This document shows, in pieces, positions 28,245 to 37,723 of a stretch of 64,000 nucleotides of DNA. The stretch comes from Pseudoalteromonas luteoviolacea. Lineage in GTDB: Bacteria; Pseudomonadota; Gammaproteobacteria; Enterobacterales; Alteromonadaceae. Under the pieces are notes generated by a model. The model did not search any database. It was given only the letters and a program-made list of their open reading frames with translations, and had not been told where the DNA came from. Made by a program: the position numbers and the translations under genes. Location of the stretch: the NCBI RefSeq assembly GCF_001696455.1, contig NZ_MAUJ01000003.1, forward strand, positions 14,735-78,734, given 5' to 3'. Each line of letters begins with the position of its first letter. Position 1 is the first letter of the stretch.

Positions 28245-28466
28245 ACTTGGGTTCACAATCTCTGGGGAAAGTCCTTAAGAATCCATGCGCTCATACTTAA
28301 AGAGCATGATTTCAAAGCGATCCATAATCAATGACTCTGACCCCATTGATTCCAACAACCACTTGGATTCACAATCTCTGGGGAAAGCCCTTAAGAAACC
28401 ATGCGCTCATACTTAAAGAGCCTGATTTCAAAGCGACCCATAATCAATGACTCTGACCCCATTGAT
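28237..28466. repeat. Tandem 116-bp duplication containing REP-like inverted repeats
   Basis: Copy 1 starts at 28237 and copy 2 at 28353, period 116 bp, with only a handful of substitutions. Each copy ends in an inverted repeat, ATCAATG and CATTGAT, around ACTCTGACCC (28327-28350 and 28443-28466). On the minus strand this contains GGGGTCAGAGTC, a motif I associate with REP elements of IS200-like Y1 (RAYT) transposases in related marine bacteria. On the minus strand each copy also contains a short matching frame (MDRFEIMLFKYERMDS in copy 1, a near-identical one in copy 2). No transposase gene is adjacent. Confidence 0.8.
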
Positions 28467-28472
28467 AAAGTC

Positions 28473-28937
28473 CTAATAAAAGACCAGTCTAATGAGAAAC
28501 ATAAACAAAACTGGCGCGACGAATATTAATACCAAAAGCTCTAAAATTTGATGCTTAAAAGTGCTTTTAAGATAGTTTGTAAAACTGGTTATTCCATTTT
28601 TTAGTTTGTAGAAAAGAGAAGGCTGAACAAATTGAGAAGGTTCAACATGAGAATATCGATAGGTTTTATTCCAAGACTCGTAAGTCTCGACCCGTATCCC
28701 ACCAAACCGGCGTCGCTCTCCGGCAACACACTTTACATTAGAGATATAGCAGACGGGGTCTTCTGAGCGTTTACCTGTTTCTTGGCACTCCATAAAATAT
28801 CCGCCGCCCATACCTTCATTGTAAAACTTAACTTTACGTCCTTCACGGTTTACCGCTTTTTTTACACATTCTCGGCAAACCTCTCGTTCAGTATTTAGCC
28901 CTGAAGGTTCTCTACAAATTGGACATCGAATCATCAT
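28473..28937 (-). CDS. Zinc-ribbon membrane-anchored hypothetical protein
   Basis: The protein has 154 residues. The N-terminus carries two CxxC knuckles (RCPICREP and EVCRECVKK), followed by a conserved-looking region with two more Cys (YFMECQETG, VKCVAGERRR). The C-terminus is one transmembrane helix (LELLVLIFVAPVLFMFLIRL). A cytoplasmic zinc-ribbon held at the inner membrane is the simplest reading. I know no function. Two adjacent ATG codons (28937, 28934) could each start it. Confidence 0.65.
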   Translation of the reverse strand: MMIRCPICREPSGLNTEREVCRECVKKAVNREGRKVKFYNEGMGGGYFMECQETGKRSEDPVCYISNVKCVAGERRRFGGIRVETYESWNKTYRYSHVEPSQFVQPSLFYKLKNGITSFTNYLKSTFKHQILELLVLIFVAPVLFMFLIRLVFY

Positions 28938-29049
28938 TAACTACCATTAATCGAATAATATGGATGTGCATGACATTTCCACTCGCTTTGCCATTACTGT
29001 TCTCTTTTCTATAAATAAAGGCGCACTCGAAGTGATTAATTTTTTACTC

Positions 29050-29571
29050 TTATTCACATGCTGATGGGCCAATAATTGACTCATTTCTGGTAAATTTCTT
29101 GGCCACATTAGGGTATCGAGTTTCAAACTCTTTATAAGTTTGTACACGCTCATCTTTAACTAATATTGATGAGTTATGCGTAGAGAAAATAATATAATTG
29201 TTATATCCACCTACATCAAAGTACACATCACCGATATAATTTACAGTTCCCGGCTCTATTGTAAAAGTGCCCAAACAATCTAGATCGGGATCAACTAAGC
29301 CAGACCCCTGCATATACAAAACTTGGTCAAGCGCATGTGTTCCAGCTGACATTGGAAATACAAATAACTTTTCACTGCCTTTCATCGCAAAGCTGTAATT
29401 ATCTAAAATTCTATTTGTATTTCGGGTTAAGAAATTTGCAGAGTGTATGCCAGACATCCTAAATTTTGCGACAACTAACCCTGTATTTTCTTTGAGTGGC
29501 TGAGTGGGATCATACGTTTGAGCACACGCTGTTAAAATCAATGACAAAATAACAATCAAAAACCTAGACAT
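29050..29571 (-). CDS. Predicted lipoprotein of unknown function
   Basis: A 173-residue protein with a lipoprotein signal (FLIVILSLILTAC, lipobox LTAC, mature Cys16). The mature part is beta-rich: LVVAKFRMSGIHSANFLTRN, SEKLFVFPMSAGTHALDQVL, TFTIEPGTVNYIGDVYFDVG, YIIFSTHNSSILVKDERV. The layout of a short DUF-like beta domain in which a 'YIGDVYF' strand precedes a charged C-terminus is seen in several uncharacterised gammaproteobacterial lipoproteins. It appears monocistronic. Confidence 0.75.
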   Translation of the reverse strand: MSRFLIVILSLILTACAQTYDPTQPLKENTGLVVAKFRMSGIHSANFLTRNTNRILDNYSFAMKGSEKLFVFPMSAGTHALDQVLYMQGSGLVDPDLDCLGTFTIEPGTVNYIGDVYFDVGGYNNYIIFSTHNSSILVKDERVQTYKEFETRYPNVAKKFTRNESIIGPSACE

Positions 29572-29839
29572 TTAAACCTCGAAGAAGAACCTAAAACACA
29601 AAATCAATCGTTATATTAACACGTTACAGCCAAAATGTTAACATTCAAGCTGGTCGCTTTTATTCTATCTTATTGAATATTGCATTAGGGTTTAAACCTA
29701 TCGTCATTCGAGCTGCCAATTGAATCGTGTAAGATCAGCGAGAAGTTAAAGTAATAAATTTACTAGCGGCCAAAATAGGATTTAATAACCATGTACTTTA
29801 GTAAATTTGGGGTTGATACCGAACTGGTTAATTCTTAGA

Positions 29840-30211
29840 TTAATCCTCCTGCTCCAACGCACTTTCAAGTGTCGTACAAAACTTATACCTCAAATTACTA
29901 TTTTTAAAAATGGATGCTATTAGCCCATCATACATATTACTCTTTGTTACATAGACTACCTGCCGACACTGGTTAATTTCCAACCACTTAATCAAATCAA
30001 TCACTTCATCAATTGAGTCAGGCGTTAATAATGTTTCAGGGGCTATGGTTATCACTAAATTCCAGTCTGAAAATAAGCCATTAAGGACATAGCTCTTAAG
30101 TTTGTTGTTGGCATTTACCACCCCCTCAAAATTAAAGCCTCCTTTGAGATTTAAAATCACATTATTTTGAACACAGGTGGTCGACGATTGCCCATGAGGT
30201 GCGTTAGGCAT
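29840..30211 (-). CDS. STAS/SpoIIAA-like small protein
   Basis: The protein has 123 residues. The pattern of strand-helix units fits a STAS-like fold: NVILNLKGGFNFEGVVNANN, DWNLVITIAPETLLTPDSID, EVIDLIKWLEINQCRQVVYV and a final YKFCTTLESALEQED. Proteins of this kind in other genomes are small stand-alone regulators or lipid/nucleotide-binding modules. The identification is from pattern only. It is monocistronic, with AAGAGAG before the ATG. Confidence 0.6.
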   Translation of the reverse strand: MPNAPHGQSSTTCVQNNVILNLKGGFNFEGVVNANNKLKSYVLNGLFSDWNLVITIAPETLLTPDSIDEVIDLIKWLEINQCRQVVYVTKSNMYDGLIASIFKNSNLRYKFCTTLESALEQED

Positions 30212-30418
30212 AGAGAACTCTCTTACTTTTTACATCAGTACTTGGTGATTAAGTTACTTAGAAGCTAAGTGTAGTACATAGCACTCATCGTACCCTGAGC
30301 GTTGATGCCATTTGTAAAATATGCAACATAAAACTAGCACTAAACAAAGAGTCTGAGTCGCCTTAATCCCAAACGCAAGCGTATTGGCCAATTCATTCGT
30401 GGTTCTTTTAGGCTCCCA

Positions 30419-30883
30419 TTATTTATCCTTGACCGAGCTACGAACTTTGACATTACGTATACTTAGTCCATCTCTCAAGTTAAGAGACATCAAAGTAATA
30501 TTTAAGAATCCCGCGATAAGCTCAACACATTGAACTATGTAAAAAGTGCTGTCAAAGCTTCCTGTAACAGCCAGTGTTTTTAAGTATATTGCACAAGGTA
30601 CAAGGACCAATACACCGTTAGCAGCAATAAATGGCATTCGCCTTTTTTTTCTTCCAATTATGCCACCATGGGCTTTAGGAGCCAGTTTATTGCCCGTAAT
30701 TCCAGCTATTCCCATCAATGGAATAACAACCCAAATTAAATAGAATATTATTGTTTTCACTGTTTTAGTGTCATCATAGTCACCAAAAGCTTCTGAAATG
30801 GAGGTACTTACAAAGAATGTCGAAATTAGCAATAGTGCCGATATTGCCGAAACCGCGTGAACTTTAATTAGTTTTTCTCTCAT
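30419..30883 (-). CDS. Four-helix inner-membrane protein of unknown function
   Basis: A 154-residue protein with four predicted transmembrane helices: VSAISALLLISTFFVSTSI, IIFYLIWVVIPLMGIAGITG, FIAANGVLVLVPCAIYLKTL and FYIVQCVELIAGFLNITLMS. A conserved-looking cytoplasmic loop KAHGGIIGRKKRRMP sits between helices 2 and 3. The C-terminal tail is basic. I do not recognise a named family with certainty. It is monocistronic; a 1.1-kb gap lies upstream. Confidence 0.7.
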   Translation of the reverse strand: MREKLIKVHAVSAISALLLISTFFVSTSISEAFGDYDDTKTVKTIIFYLIWVVIPLMGIAGITGNKLAPKAHGGIIGRKKRRMPFIAANGVLVLVPCAIYLKTLAVTGSFDSTFYIVQCVELIAGFLNITLMSLNLRDGLSIRNVKVRSSVKDK

Positions 30884-32030
30884 AACTTACCTCTATTACC
30901 TTAGGGACCGATATTTCTAATGACACGAACGACAAGTAGACCTAGTTTGATCTAATGTACTTTTTGTTTGCTCGCAGTTTTGAAGTTTTATTACTTCAGG
31001 TATGTACATTGGCTCAAGGGTCATGCTGCAAATCTCTTATTCACTCCCCTTCTATTTCCCGATGCCATTTCCTTACTACACCATTGACCATTTGAGTTTT
31101 CAGGAAGCACTTTTCTTAATGTAAGTGCAATGCTTGAAAGCATTTCCGCTGAGTTAAAAACTTTACCCGGCTCTCTCTTTTCTTATGAATTCATAAGCTT
31201 GTATACCGCTCAGCCCTGCTATTGCGCATAACTTTTGCCTCTTTTCCACACCGCTTTGTTTTGTTCAACACAACACAAAACAAAAGCATGTGATGGCTTT
31301 GCACTTCTTGCCACTTCCTATCGTTGAATTGACTAAAACATAATCAAACAACAATGACACTATACTTAGCAAATGATATATTTGCAAACGCAACATTATC
31401 AAAAGCAAGTTTTCCTTATCCAAAGTTATTGACACTTTGTCTTTGGCTACAAGCTTGTCTATTTGCCAGGGTTTGACGAGACTGAGGTTTTTAGTGCGGG
31501 TGTAAACCCCTCATTTTTAGGCATGTTGTGATTTTGACTTATCACTCGGCGAATTCTATGAGCTATTCATGACAGTCGCACTGTAGGTATTGGCTCAGTT
31601 TGTACCAACAGTAGACAAATTAACTACTTATCTGCGTGATAAAAATGTGACTTACTCGGGCCGTAACCTAATAGGCAATTTAATGGTTGTATTTTTATCG
31701 ATTGTACCTTTTCGAATGTTTTGCGGTTTATACCCTGTTTCGTTGATATGTGATAATACGCTTAGCTTTAAACAGAAAAGGGGATAAGAGATACAAACCA
31801 TGAATTCTTTAGTTTTAATAGGAGGGGTTTTTGAACATTTGCGAGCTATAATACCCATAAAATCAAAAGGAAGTCCCTAGCAAAACCCGCGATAATGGGT
31901 ATTATCGTGTCTACAGTACCAGTGCCCAGCAGAAATTTACACCTAGATTGTTTGCTTTAGCTCTGTTTTTATTAAGTTTATACGTTGTGTTGTGATTGTT
32001 TTTACAGCAATCAATAATTAGGAGATAGTT
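30884..32030. other. Long AT-rich intergenic region without a supported gene
   Basis: About 1150 bp with no reading frame that shows coding character or a ribosome site. The longest frames (plus strand 31590-31787, minus strand 31652-31858) overlap one another and match nothing I know. An imperfect inverted repeat of TTTTGTTTTGT type is visible around 31253-31286. The last 60 bp hold the promoter and GGAG site of the MarR gene. It may be decayed sequence or hold an unrecognised small RNA. Confidence 0.45.
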
Positions 32031-32489
32031 TTGGACGAAGACCAACAACCTGCACTACCTAGACAATCGAGCTTTGGATGGTTGATTGCAGTTTTGAGTG
32101 CTGATTTAGCTGCAACTCTTGATGAGAGATTGAAAGAAATTGGGCTCAGCTTAAACGTTTGGCCTTCTTTATTCGCGCTGTGGGAGCAGGACGGTCTAAC
32201 ACAAACAGAATTAACAAATCGATGTAATACTGCACACTACACAACAACTCGCCTATTAGATACTCTTGAAAAAATGCAACTCGTAGAAAGAAGGCCTCAC
32301 CCAAATAGCAGGCGAGCGCATTTGGTATATTTGACAGAGAAAGGAAAAAATATAGAGCATCAAGCAACAGAGATTGCAAAAAGCGTCAATGCTGAGTTCT
32401 TAGGTGATTTAGAATTAAATGAGCAACAGCAGATATTTAGACTAATTTCCAAGGTTATATCAAAGAGACACCCTGACCTGATAAAATAG
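32031..32489 (+). CDS. MarR family transcriptional regulator
   Basis: A 152-residue protein with the MarR winged HTH: LNVWPSLFALWEQDGLTQTE, CNTAHYTTTRLLDTLEKMQL, VERRPHPNSRRAHLVYLTEK with the basic wing. It begins at TTG 32031 with GGAG 6 bases upstream; no suitable ATG lies nearby in frame. No target gene is evident: the upstream neighbour is far away and the downstream gene is convergent. It might regulate a distant efflux or redox gene, or itself. Confidence 0.88.
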   Translation: MDEDQQPALPRQSSFGWLIAVLSADLAATLDERLKEIGLSLNVWPSLFALWEQDGLTQTELTNRCNTAHYTTTRLLDTLEKMQLVERRPHPNSRRAHLVYLTEKGKNIEHQATEIAKSVNAEFLGDLELNEQQQIFRLISKVISKRHPDLIK

Positions 32490-32778
32490 CCGTGTTTGAA
32501 CGCCTTCTAACTACGAGTCATGCCACTTAATCGTTTATGTATTTTTATTAGAAGAAAACCAATGCATGCTACCAAAGTAAGCGCGCTCTTTAATACCTCA
32601 TCTATGCCATATTTATAGAAACGACAACAGCACCTTCTTGCATGCTTGCGCAACTAAGCGTAAGCAGCCAGAGCCCAATAAGTGAAGCAAACGTAGTATG
32701 CAACTAGCCTTTAACTTTTAAACGATGAATCCATTGGTATACACAGCTAGCAAACACTGTCCTCTTTGCATTCGAACA

Positions 32779-33828
32779 CTAGTTTTTGGCGCCCGCTAGC
32801 TGCTCTAAAAAAGCTAAACTTGCCAACTCTTTTTCACTGGGTGCATAGGGTGTGCGATCTAACTTTGAAATATCTACATCCAATAAAGCAGCTACCGATA
32901 TGTCACTTGTGCCGTAGCGAGTGCCTTCTCCAGGTACGGACGACATTCGTTCAATAACAAATGTTTTTAATCCTAGCGCAGTGGCACTCTTTGGAATAAC
33001 ACTTTGATGCGCTCTGAGAGTGATGATTTCCCCACCCTCTCCCAATTTACGTTTGCCAACTAAGTGCGCCAGCGGTAACTCACCATCATAGAGGTTTGCC
33101 CTAACACGATAAATACCAGCTTCTTCCACATCCATTTGTAGTGAAATCACTAAGTCGCTTTGCTCTATCCTCGTACTAGCAACACCCCGTAATCGCGCAC
33201 TCGGTTGCATGTATTTGGCATGGGCGACCAAAATCACTTCTTCACCGCTAACATCCGCAATGGCCTTAATACTGATGTCGCCTAAAGGTAATTGCTTAGC
33301 CCCCAACTTAGTTTGTGCACGCCCGCCTATCACTTGCATTTCTACACTGTGAATCGTTTTCTTTTCACCTACGAGGCCGACTTGTATTTGTGCTTTTTGA
33401 ATCCCTTCCCCTTCTACCCATACCTCGACAGGCTCCGGTTTAATAAACCTAAACTTATTTAACGATAACGAAATGGACGCTTCCTCACCGAATAAAGGGG
33501 TTGAAACAGGTATAAACTTATTGGGGTTAAGTCTATCTTCGTCATTCACTGTAAGCGGCTGTGAGTATGGTGCAAACTTTAAAGATTCGCGGTAGCCAAT
33601 CGCAATATTCTGCGCTGCAGTTTCAACTTGCATCTTTTCTATTGGCTCGTTGGGCTTAAGCTCAGCGACTTTGTTTTCACTCACTTCCAGAGCGGCTTTA
33701 GATTTATTCTCCACCAGTTTAGTTTCCCCCAGAACCATCGACTCCGCGTTGACATCAGGGGTCATAGAAAACCAGATGATAAGTGCGATCAACGCACTTA
33801 TCATCATCGACAAAGCCAAAATTCTCAT
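32779..33828 (-). CDS. Secreted or anchored hypothetical protein, partner of the hydrolase
   Basis: The protein has 349 residues with an N-terminal hydrophobic segment (LSMMISALIALIIWFSMTPD) that is a signal or anchor. A low-complexity Glu/Lys stretch runs to about residue 70. Beta-rich domains follow: ISLSLNKFRFIKPEPVEVWV, GIQKAQIQVGLVGEKKTIHS, GIYRVRANLYDGELPLAHLV. The pattern resembles extracytoplasmic Ig-like or macroglobulin-like folds. I recognise no named family. It starts 6 bp after the stop of the secreted hydrolase, so the two form an operon. Confidence 0.78.
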   Translation of the reverse strand: MRILALSMMISALIALIIWFSMTPDVNAESMVLGETKLVENKSKAALEVSENKVAELKPNEPIEKMQVETAAQNIAIGYRESLKFAPYSQPLTVNDEDRLNPNKFIPVSTPLFGEEASISLSLNKFRFIKPEPVEVWVEGEGIQKAQIQVGLVGEKKTIHSVEMQVIGGRAQTKLGAKQLPLGDISIKAIADVSGEEVILVAHAKYMQPSARLRGVASTRIEQSDLVISLQMDVEEAGIYRVRANLYDGELPLAHLVGKRKLGEGGEIITLRAHQSVIPKSATALGLKTFVIERMSSVPGEGTRYGTSDISVAALLDVDISKLDRTPYAPSEKELASLAFLEQLAGAKN

Positions 33829-33834
33829 GACTTA

Positions 33835-34890
33835 TTACTCAGGCAATGCTGCAAACATCAACGCAGACATACTTTGGTTATCTGAGTTACGAACGTACGT
33901 GTATTGCTTTTTCCACAGCCAAAAGCCTTCATTTTTTGTATAGGTATCAAAGGCAACTCGTTTATTTGACGCGATATCAATCGCCGTGTTCGCAGCAGTT
34001 ACTTTGCCCTTTGCGTTATCAATAATGATTGAAAGGTGGTCATAATTATCACTCATGAGCATCGGGTAATGATACGGCAAGAAGTGTCTTACCCCTTTGT
34101 CTTGAGACGCTACTTTGCCATCTGTCGCAATATTCAAACTACAGCTATCAAAAGATCCTGCCTGATTGGCCCCGCATGCAGAGTGCGTAGCCACAACACT
34201 GTCATCTTTACCGGGTAAAAATAGTTTTGTCGCACCTAGGAATAAATCACCGTCGGCCACAAAGCGTAATCTTGGCGTACGGCTATCTGGGAAACTGGCG
34301 ATTTGACGTGCGTTATTTACTTTTAGGTCGTTTAACACCCCAAGTGTTTCGCCAATTGAACGCCCTAACCAAGCTCTGATTGCTGCTTCTGTAAGTGGGT
34401 TAGATGCACCATTTGCAACATTCACAGCAACATCAGCAAGTTCACTTCCTCCTCCAGCACCTGCAACATCAAATGTCGCAACGATATTAAGCGGTTGCAG
34501 TCCAGCATTCTCCAACCAGTTTGCTTGATTATCGATAATATATCTTGCAATCAAATCTCCTGTAGAATGCGTCAGTAAAATACACCCAGGTATACATGTA
34601 CCTTGCTCAGACATCGACTTTAATTTGGGCCACAGATAATCACTCGCGATCTTGCCTTCGACACGTTCAAATGACGGCCAATCGATACGCTCATCTGCAA
34701 GCGCGCCCCAATAGTCAGCCCAATAGGCCTCACCATCACTTTCCAATTTACCCGAATCAATGGTAAACAGTTGCTGGGCCTGAAAACCATGAATTAACAC
34801 GGTTTTGTATGCTTTTGCCTGAGTGTGCGAACTGACACACAGTACAGTCACTAAAAAACTAATAATGAGTATGTGGTTTGATAATTTCAC
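33835..34890 (-). CDS. Secreted alpha/beta hydrolase, lipase/esterase-like
   Basis: A 351-residue protein with a signal peptide (HILIISFLVTVLCVSSHTQA). The oxyanion-side motif KTVLIHGFQAQ and the nucleophile elbow LLTHSTGDLIARYII (Ser in HSTGD, where lipases have GHSxG) identify an alpha/beta hydrolase. A helical Gly/Ala-rich stretch DVAGAGGGSELADVAVNVAN follows. A likely catalytic His is in YDHLSIIID. It is first in a two-gene operon with the beta-rich protein at 32779, which might be a foldase or modulator. Substrate unknown. Confidence 0.82.
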   Translation of the reverse strand: MKLSNHILIISFLVTVLCVSSHTQAKAYKTVLIHGFQAQQLFTIDSGKLESDGEAYWADYWGALADERIDWPSFERVEGKIASDYLWPKLKSMSEQGTCIPGCILLTHSTGDLIARYIIDNQANWLENAGLQPLNIVATFDVAGAGGGSELADVAVNVANGASNPLTEAAIRAWLGRSIGETLGVLNDLKVNNARQIASFPDSRTPRLRFVADGDLFLGATKLFLPGKDDSVVATHSACGANQAGSFDSCSLNIATDGKVASQDKGVRHFLPYHYPMLMSDNYDHLSIIIDNAKGKVTAANTAIDIASNKRVAFDTYTKNEGFWLWKKQYTYVRNSDNQSMSALMFAALPE

Positions 34891-35143
34891 TACTTATGCT
34901 CCTATTGTTGTATCCAATACGCCAACACACAACATAACTTCGTGTTCAACTCATCAAGGTTTATCAAGTAAATACTCAAAAATCAAACTTTATAAACAAT
35001 TTGGTTACTTATTTATTAACTAAAATGCATCTAAAGTTTAATGAAAACTGGTCTAATGTGTTGATTTATAGATGTATAAAATTCAAGCAAAAAAAGTAGG
35101 AAATTAGGTATTTTTATTTAGAAAAAATAGTAGGAAAGTTAAC

Positions 35144-35162
35144 AAAAGGCCTCTCAGAGGCC
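35144..35162 (-). terminator. Rho-independent terminator of the diguanylate cyclase gene
   Basis: On the minus strand GGCCTC, loop TGA, GAGGCC is followed by TTTTGTT. It lies about 20 bases after the stop of the GGDEF gene. Short but GC-rich stem and a T-run in the right direction. Confidence 0.8.
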
Positions 35163-35181
35163 ATGAGAAATGACTTTAAGG

Positions 35182-36225
35182 TTACCCTGCTACTTCAACT
35201 CGGTTTCGACCATGGGACTTGGCCAAATACAGTGCACGATCAGCACATTCAACAAGGCTGTGCCAGCTCATCTCTTTACCATATAGTGCAATACCAAAAC
35301 TTGCAGTAATGTGTTTTAGTACTTCACCCGATTCTTTGTCTTTGATAGATAGCTTTGCGATATCTTCTCGGATTTTATTTGAAAACCCAACCGCTTCACT
35401 AATGCTAGAAAATGAAATTAAAATACAAAACTCTTCTCCACCATAGCGATATGCCTGACCTGAGGTTTCTGTATGCAACCTCAGTTTTTGCGCCACCTTG
35501 CGTAAAACATCATCACCCCGCTGATGTCCAAATTCGTCATTAAACTGCTTAAAATGATCGATATCGATAAAGATCATCACTTTCTGAAATGAACTGGGCT
35601 CATTGCAAAACTTAACGATATCATCGTCAAACTTACCGCGATTATACAACTCAGTCAGTTTGTCTGTACTCGCTTTTGCCTGAGCATCGGTAAGCGTTTC
35701 TTGGAGTTGTTTAATCTCGCTGTAAGCAACTTCTAACTTCTTCTGAAAACACAAAGCATTATGCTGCATCACAATGGACTCTTGTGTCAGTTTAGAGACA
35801 TAGTTCAACACGTCGTTGTATATCTCTGGGCCGGCTTCAATACTTTGCTTTTTTAGCTGGTGCAAACCCACATGGCATTCAGATAACACGGCGGAAAAAT
35901 CTTCAGAGCGGCTTAAAGTATTGTTAATTTCAGTTTCAACATTATTTAAGGTGTCTTTCACGAGATCAGACATTTCATGAAAGAGCGCAAGATCTTGCTC
36001 ACTCAAAAACTCATCAAATAATGCTTTGGCTTGTTCGGGAGGGCACGTACTGTGTTCAGCAAGTACCTGTTCTAACTTCTTATTTAATTCAGGTTCTTTT
36101 CCCAACACATAGCAATACCAAATCGCATAGTTCATTGGCGACAGCGGTATTTGGTACTTAACCATAAAAGGTACAGCTTGTTTTAAACAACTTGCCGATT
36201 GAGCGAAGGAGCTATTTTGTTCCAT
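35182..36225 (-). CDS. Diguanylate cyclase (GGDEF domain)
   Basis: A 347-residue cytoplasmic protein. The C-terminal GGDEF domain runs from TDKLTELYNRGKFDDD to the end, with FIDIDHFKQFNDEFGHQRGD and the active site RYGGEEFCIL (GGEEF, an active variant). It should make cyclic di-GMP from GTP. The N-terminal 170 residues are helical, starting with a conserved-looking region (MNYAIWYCYVLGKEPELNKK) typical of a family of marine and pseudomonad cyclases that lack a recognised sensor. It is monocistronic. Confidence 0.93.
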   Translation of the reverse strand: MEQNSSFAQSASCLKQAVPFMVKYQIPLSPMNYAIWYCYVLGKEPELNKKLEQVLAEHSTCPPEQAKALFDEFLSEQDLALFHEMSDLVKDTLNNVETEINNTLSRSEDFSAVLSECHVGLHQLKKQSIEAGPEIYNDVLNYVSKLTQESIVMQHNALCFQKKLEVAYSEIKQLQETLTDAQAKASTDKLTELYNRGKFDDDIVKFCNEPSSFQKVMIFIDIDHFKQFNDEFGHQRGDDVLRKVAQKLRLHTETSGQAYRYGGEEFCILISFSSISEAVGFSNKIREDIAKLSIKDKESGEVLKHITASFGIALYGKEMSWHSLVECADRALYLAKSHGRNRVEVAG

Positions 36226-36239
36226 AAGAGACCCATCAA

Positions 36240-36260
36240 GCCGTTTCGCACAAAAACGGC
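36240..36260 (-). other. Hairpin in the 5' leader of the diguanylate cyclase gene
   Basis: On the minus strand GCCGTTT, loop TTGTGCG, AAACGGC forms a perfect 7-bp stem that ends 14 bases before the ATG at 36225. It sits where it could hide or expose the ribosome site, so translational control is possible. It could also be a remnant terminator. Confidence 0.5.
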
Positions 36261-36496
36261 GTGTATTATTAATTTTTGTTCTGCTTTGAGAGCCAATAAA
36301 TTCAATACTAAATAATTAGAAAAAATTAATCAATGTTGTTTTTTACACTCTAATAACAATGGCTAATTTTGTGAAAATTGCATACGAATTAAGTACAAAG
36401 AATTACATAAGAATAAATTATCTATAGGTTTTCAACATAAGATCCCATTAAAGGTACTTTGATTGCAAATTATTCAATAAAATAATGGGGCGTTTT

Positions 36497-37249
36497 TTAC
36501 TCTTCCAAATTAAGGGGGTTTCTCAACATATTTTTAAATTGGCCTAATTGCCATGGACGCATGGCTAAAAGTAACCCAACCCCCTGTCGCTTGTTGAGCG
36601 GCAATTTAATATCCTGCTCGTTAAGTTGGGCAACTTCTTTGGTCAGCTGCTGTAGTCGACGTTTGATGGTAGAAATGGTGGCGTCACTATAGCTGCCCCT
36701 TAAATAGAATCGATAGCTATCTTCTTGATTAAAATCCCCCTGAAGAAACTTCCCTAAAACTTGTTGCTCAATGTAGCGCTCTAAAGGCCCTCCGGGGATC
36801 CAACTAAAGTCCTGTGCTATTAAAAGCTTGTAATTATTGTTTGGTAAAAGCTGGATCATATTAAGCTTATCAAGCTTTGCTAACAGCCTGACGCACTCTA
36901 ATTCTTCAATGCGATAATGCGTCACGATATCTTCAAATAACCAGCCATCACGCACACATACCGCGACTAAAAAAAGTTTTGGGTTGTCCATTAGCTCCTG
37001 TTCTTGCTGTACCGTTAGCTGGCTAATTTGCGCCTGTTGTGCTTGAGATAATTCAAATAAGTCACACAGAGTAAGCTGTAATAACTCGCAAATGCTCTCT
37101 AGTTTAGAGAGCGAAAACTGTTCATTTGAAAACATCCGCTTGATTGTTGCTTCGCTCTGCTCTAGGTGAATAGCGACATCTTTGTAAGTAAGTTTACGCT
37201 GTTTTAATAACTGCTTAATGGTGCTCGAGATTAATGGGATCTGACTCAT
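36497..37249 (-). CDS. XRE-type HTH transcriptional regulator
   Basis: This 250-residue protein has an N-terminal Cro/C1-type HTH (LLKQRKLTYKDVAIHLEQSE, ATIKRMFSNEQFSLSKLESI, CELLQLTLCDLFEL) and a long C-terminal region. The latter begins with a winged-helix-like part (VCVRDGWLFEDIVTHYRIEE) and ends in a helical tail. I do not know its ligand. It is divergent from the 37364-39002 gene set with about 115 bp between starts, so it probably controls that set. Confidence 0.88.
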   Translation of the reverse strand: MSQIPLISSTIKQLLKQRKLTYKDVAIHLEQSEATIKRMFSNEQFSLSKLESICELLQLTLCDLFELSQAQQAQISQLTVQQEQELMDNPKLFLVAVCVRDGWLFEDIVTHYRIEELECVRLLAKLDKLNMIQLLPNNNYKLLIAQDFSWIPGGPLERYIEQQVLGKFLQGDFNQEDSYRFYLRGSYSDATISTIKRRLQQLTKEVAQLNEQDIKLPLNKRQGVGLLLAMRPWQLGQFKNMLRNPLNLEE

Positions 37250-37363
37250 AGTATTAAATATTGATACCTTTGGTTTCTAATATTAATACAATTTATTATT
37301 CAGTATACAAATCTGACCAGTTTGTTAGTTTAGTAACCATCAACGAGAAATTGGAGTTTTCAC

Positions 37364-37711
37364 ATGTTCAAACAAAAGTTAAAACACACACTGGTAGTAA
37401 GCACGACTATAATGGCTATTCAAATGGCACCGCAGAGCTTCGCGTCTGACAATGCCTCAAATGCAAGCTATCATGCCAGTCAGGGAAGCAAATACAGCGC
37501 ATTGACAATTGGTGATAGCGCGGTAGCAGGTGCGCACGTCTCAACAGCCGTGATTGCAATTCCATTGGCCATTTCTGGTGGATTAGCTATGAGCGCCGGG
37601 TCTGCAAGTGTATCCATTGCAGAATCAATGATGAACGCAACGAGCAATAAGCCACTACCAATTTGCGAAGAAGTGGTTATCGCAGGCCCCCCTCCTTCAG
37701 AGTCATTGTAG
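37364..37711 (+). CDS. Small secreted Ser/Ala/Gly-rich protein
   Basis: A 115-residue protein with a signal peptide (HTLVVSTTIMAIQMAPQSFAS). The mature chain is Ser/Ala/Gly-rich with a hydrophobic centre (VIAIPLAISGGLAMSAGSAS) and a short Cys-Pro-containing tail (LPICEEVVIAGPPPSESL). I know no function. It is the first gene of a run continuing with DUF2145 and YiaA-like genes (13 bp to the next start). The central hydrophobic segment could be a membrane helix. Confidence 0.72.
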   Translation: MFKQKLKHTLVVSTTIMAIQMAPQSFASDNASNASYHASQGSKYSALTIGDSAVAGAHVSTAVIAIPLAISGGLAMSAGSASVSIAESMMNATSNKPLPICEEVVIAGPPPSESL

Positions 37712-37723
37712 GGAGTCATAGCC

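Noticed and set aside
31590..31858. Two overlapping opposite-strand ORFs as small genes
   Set aside because: No ribosome sites, no family resemblance and mutual overlap; no coding character beyond length.
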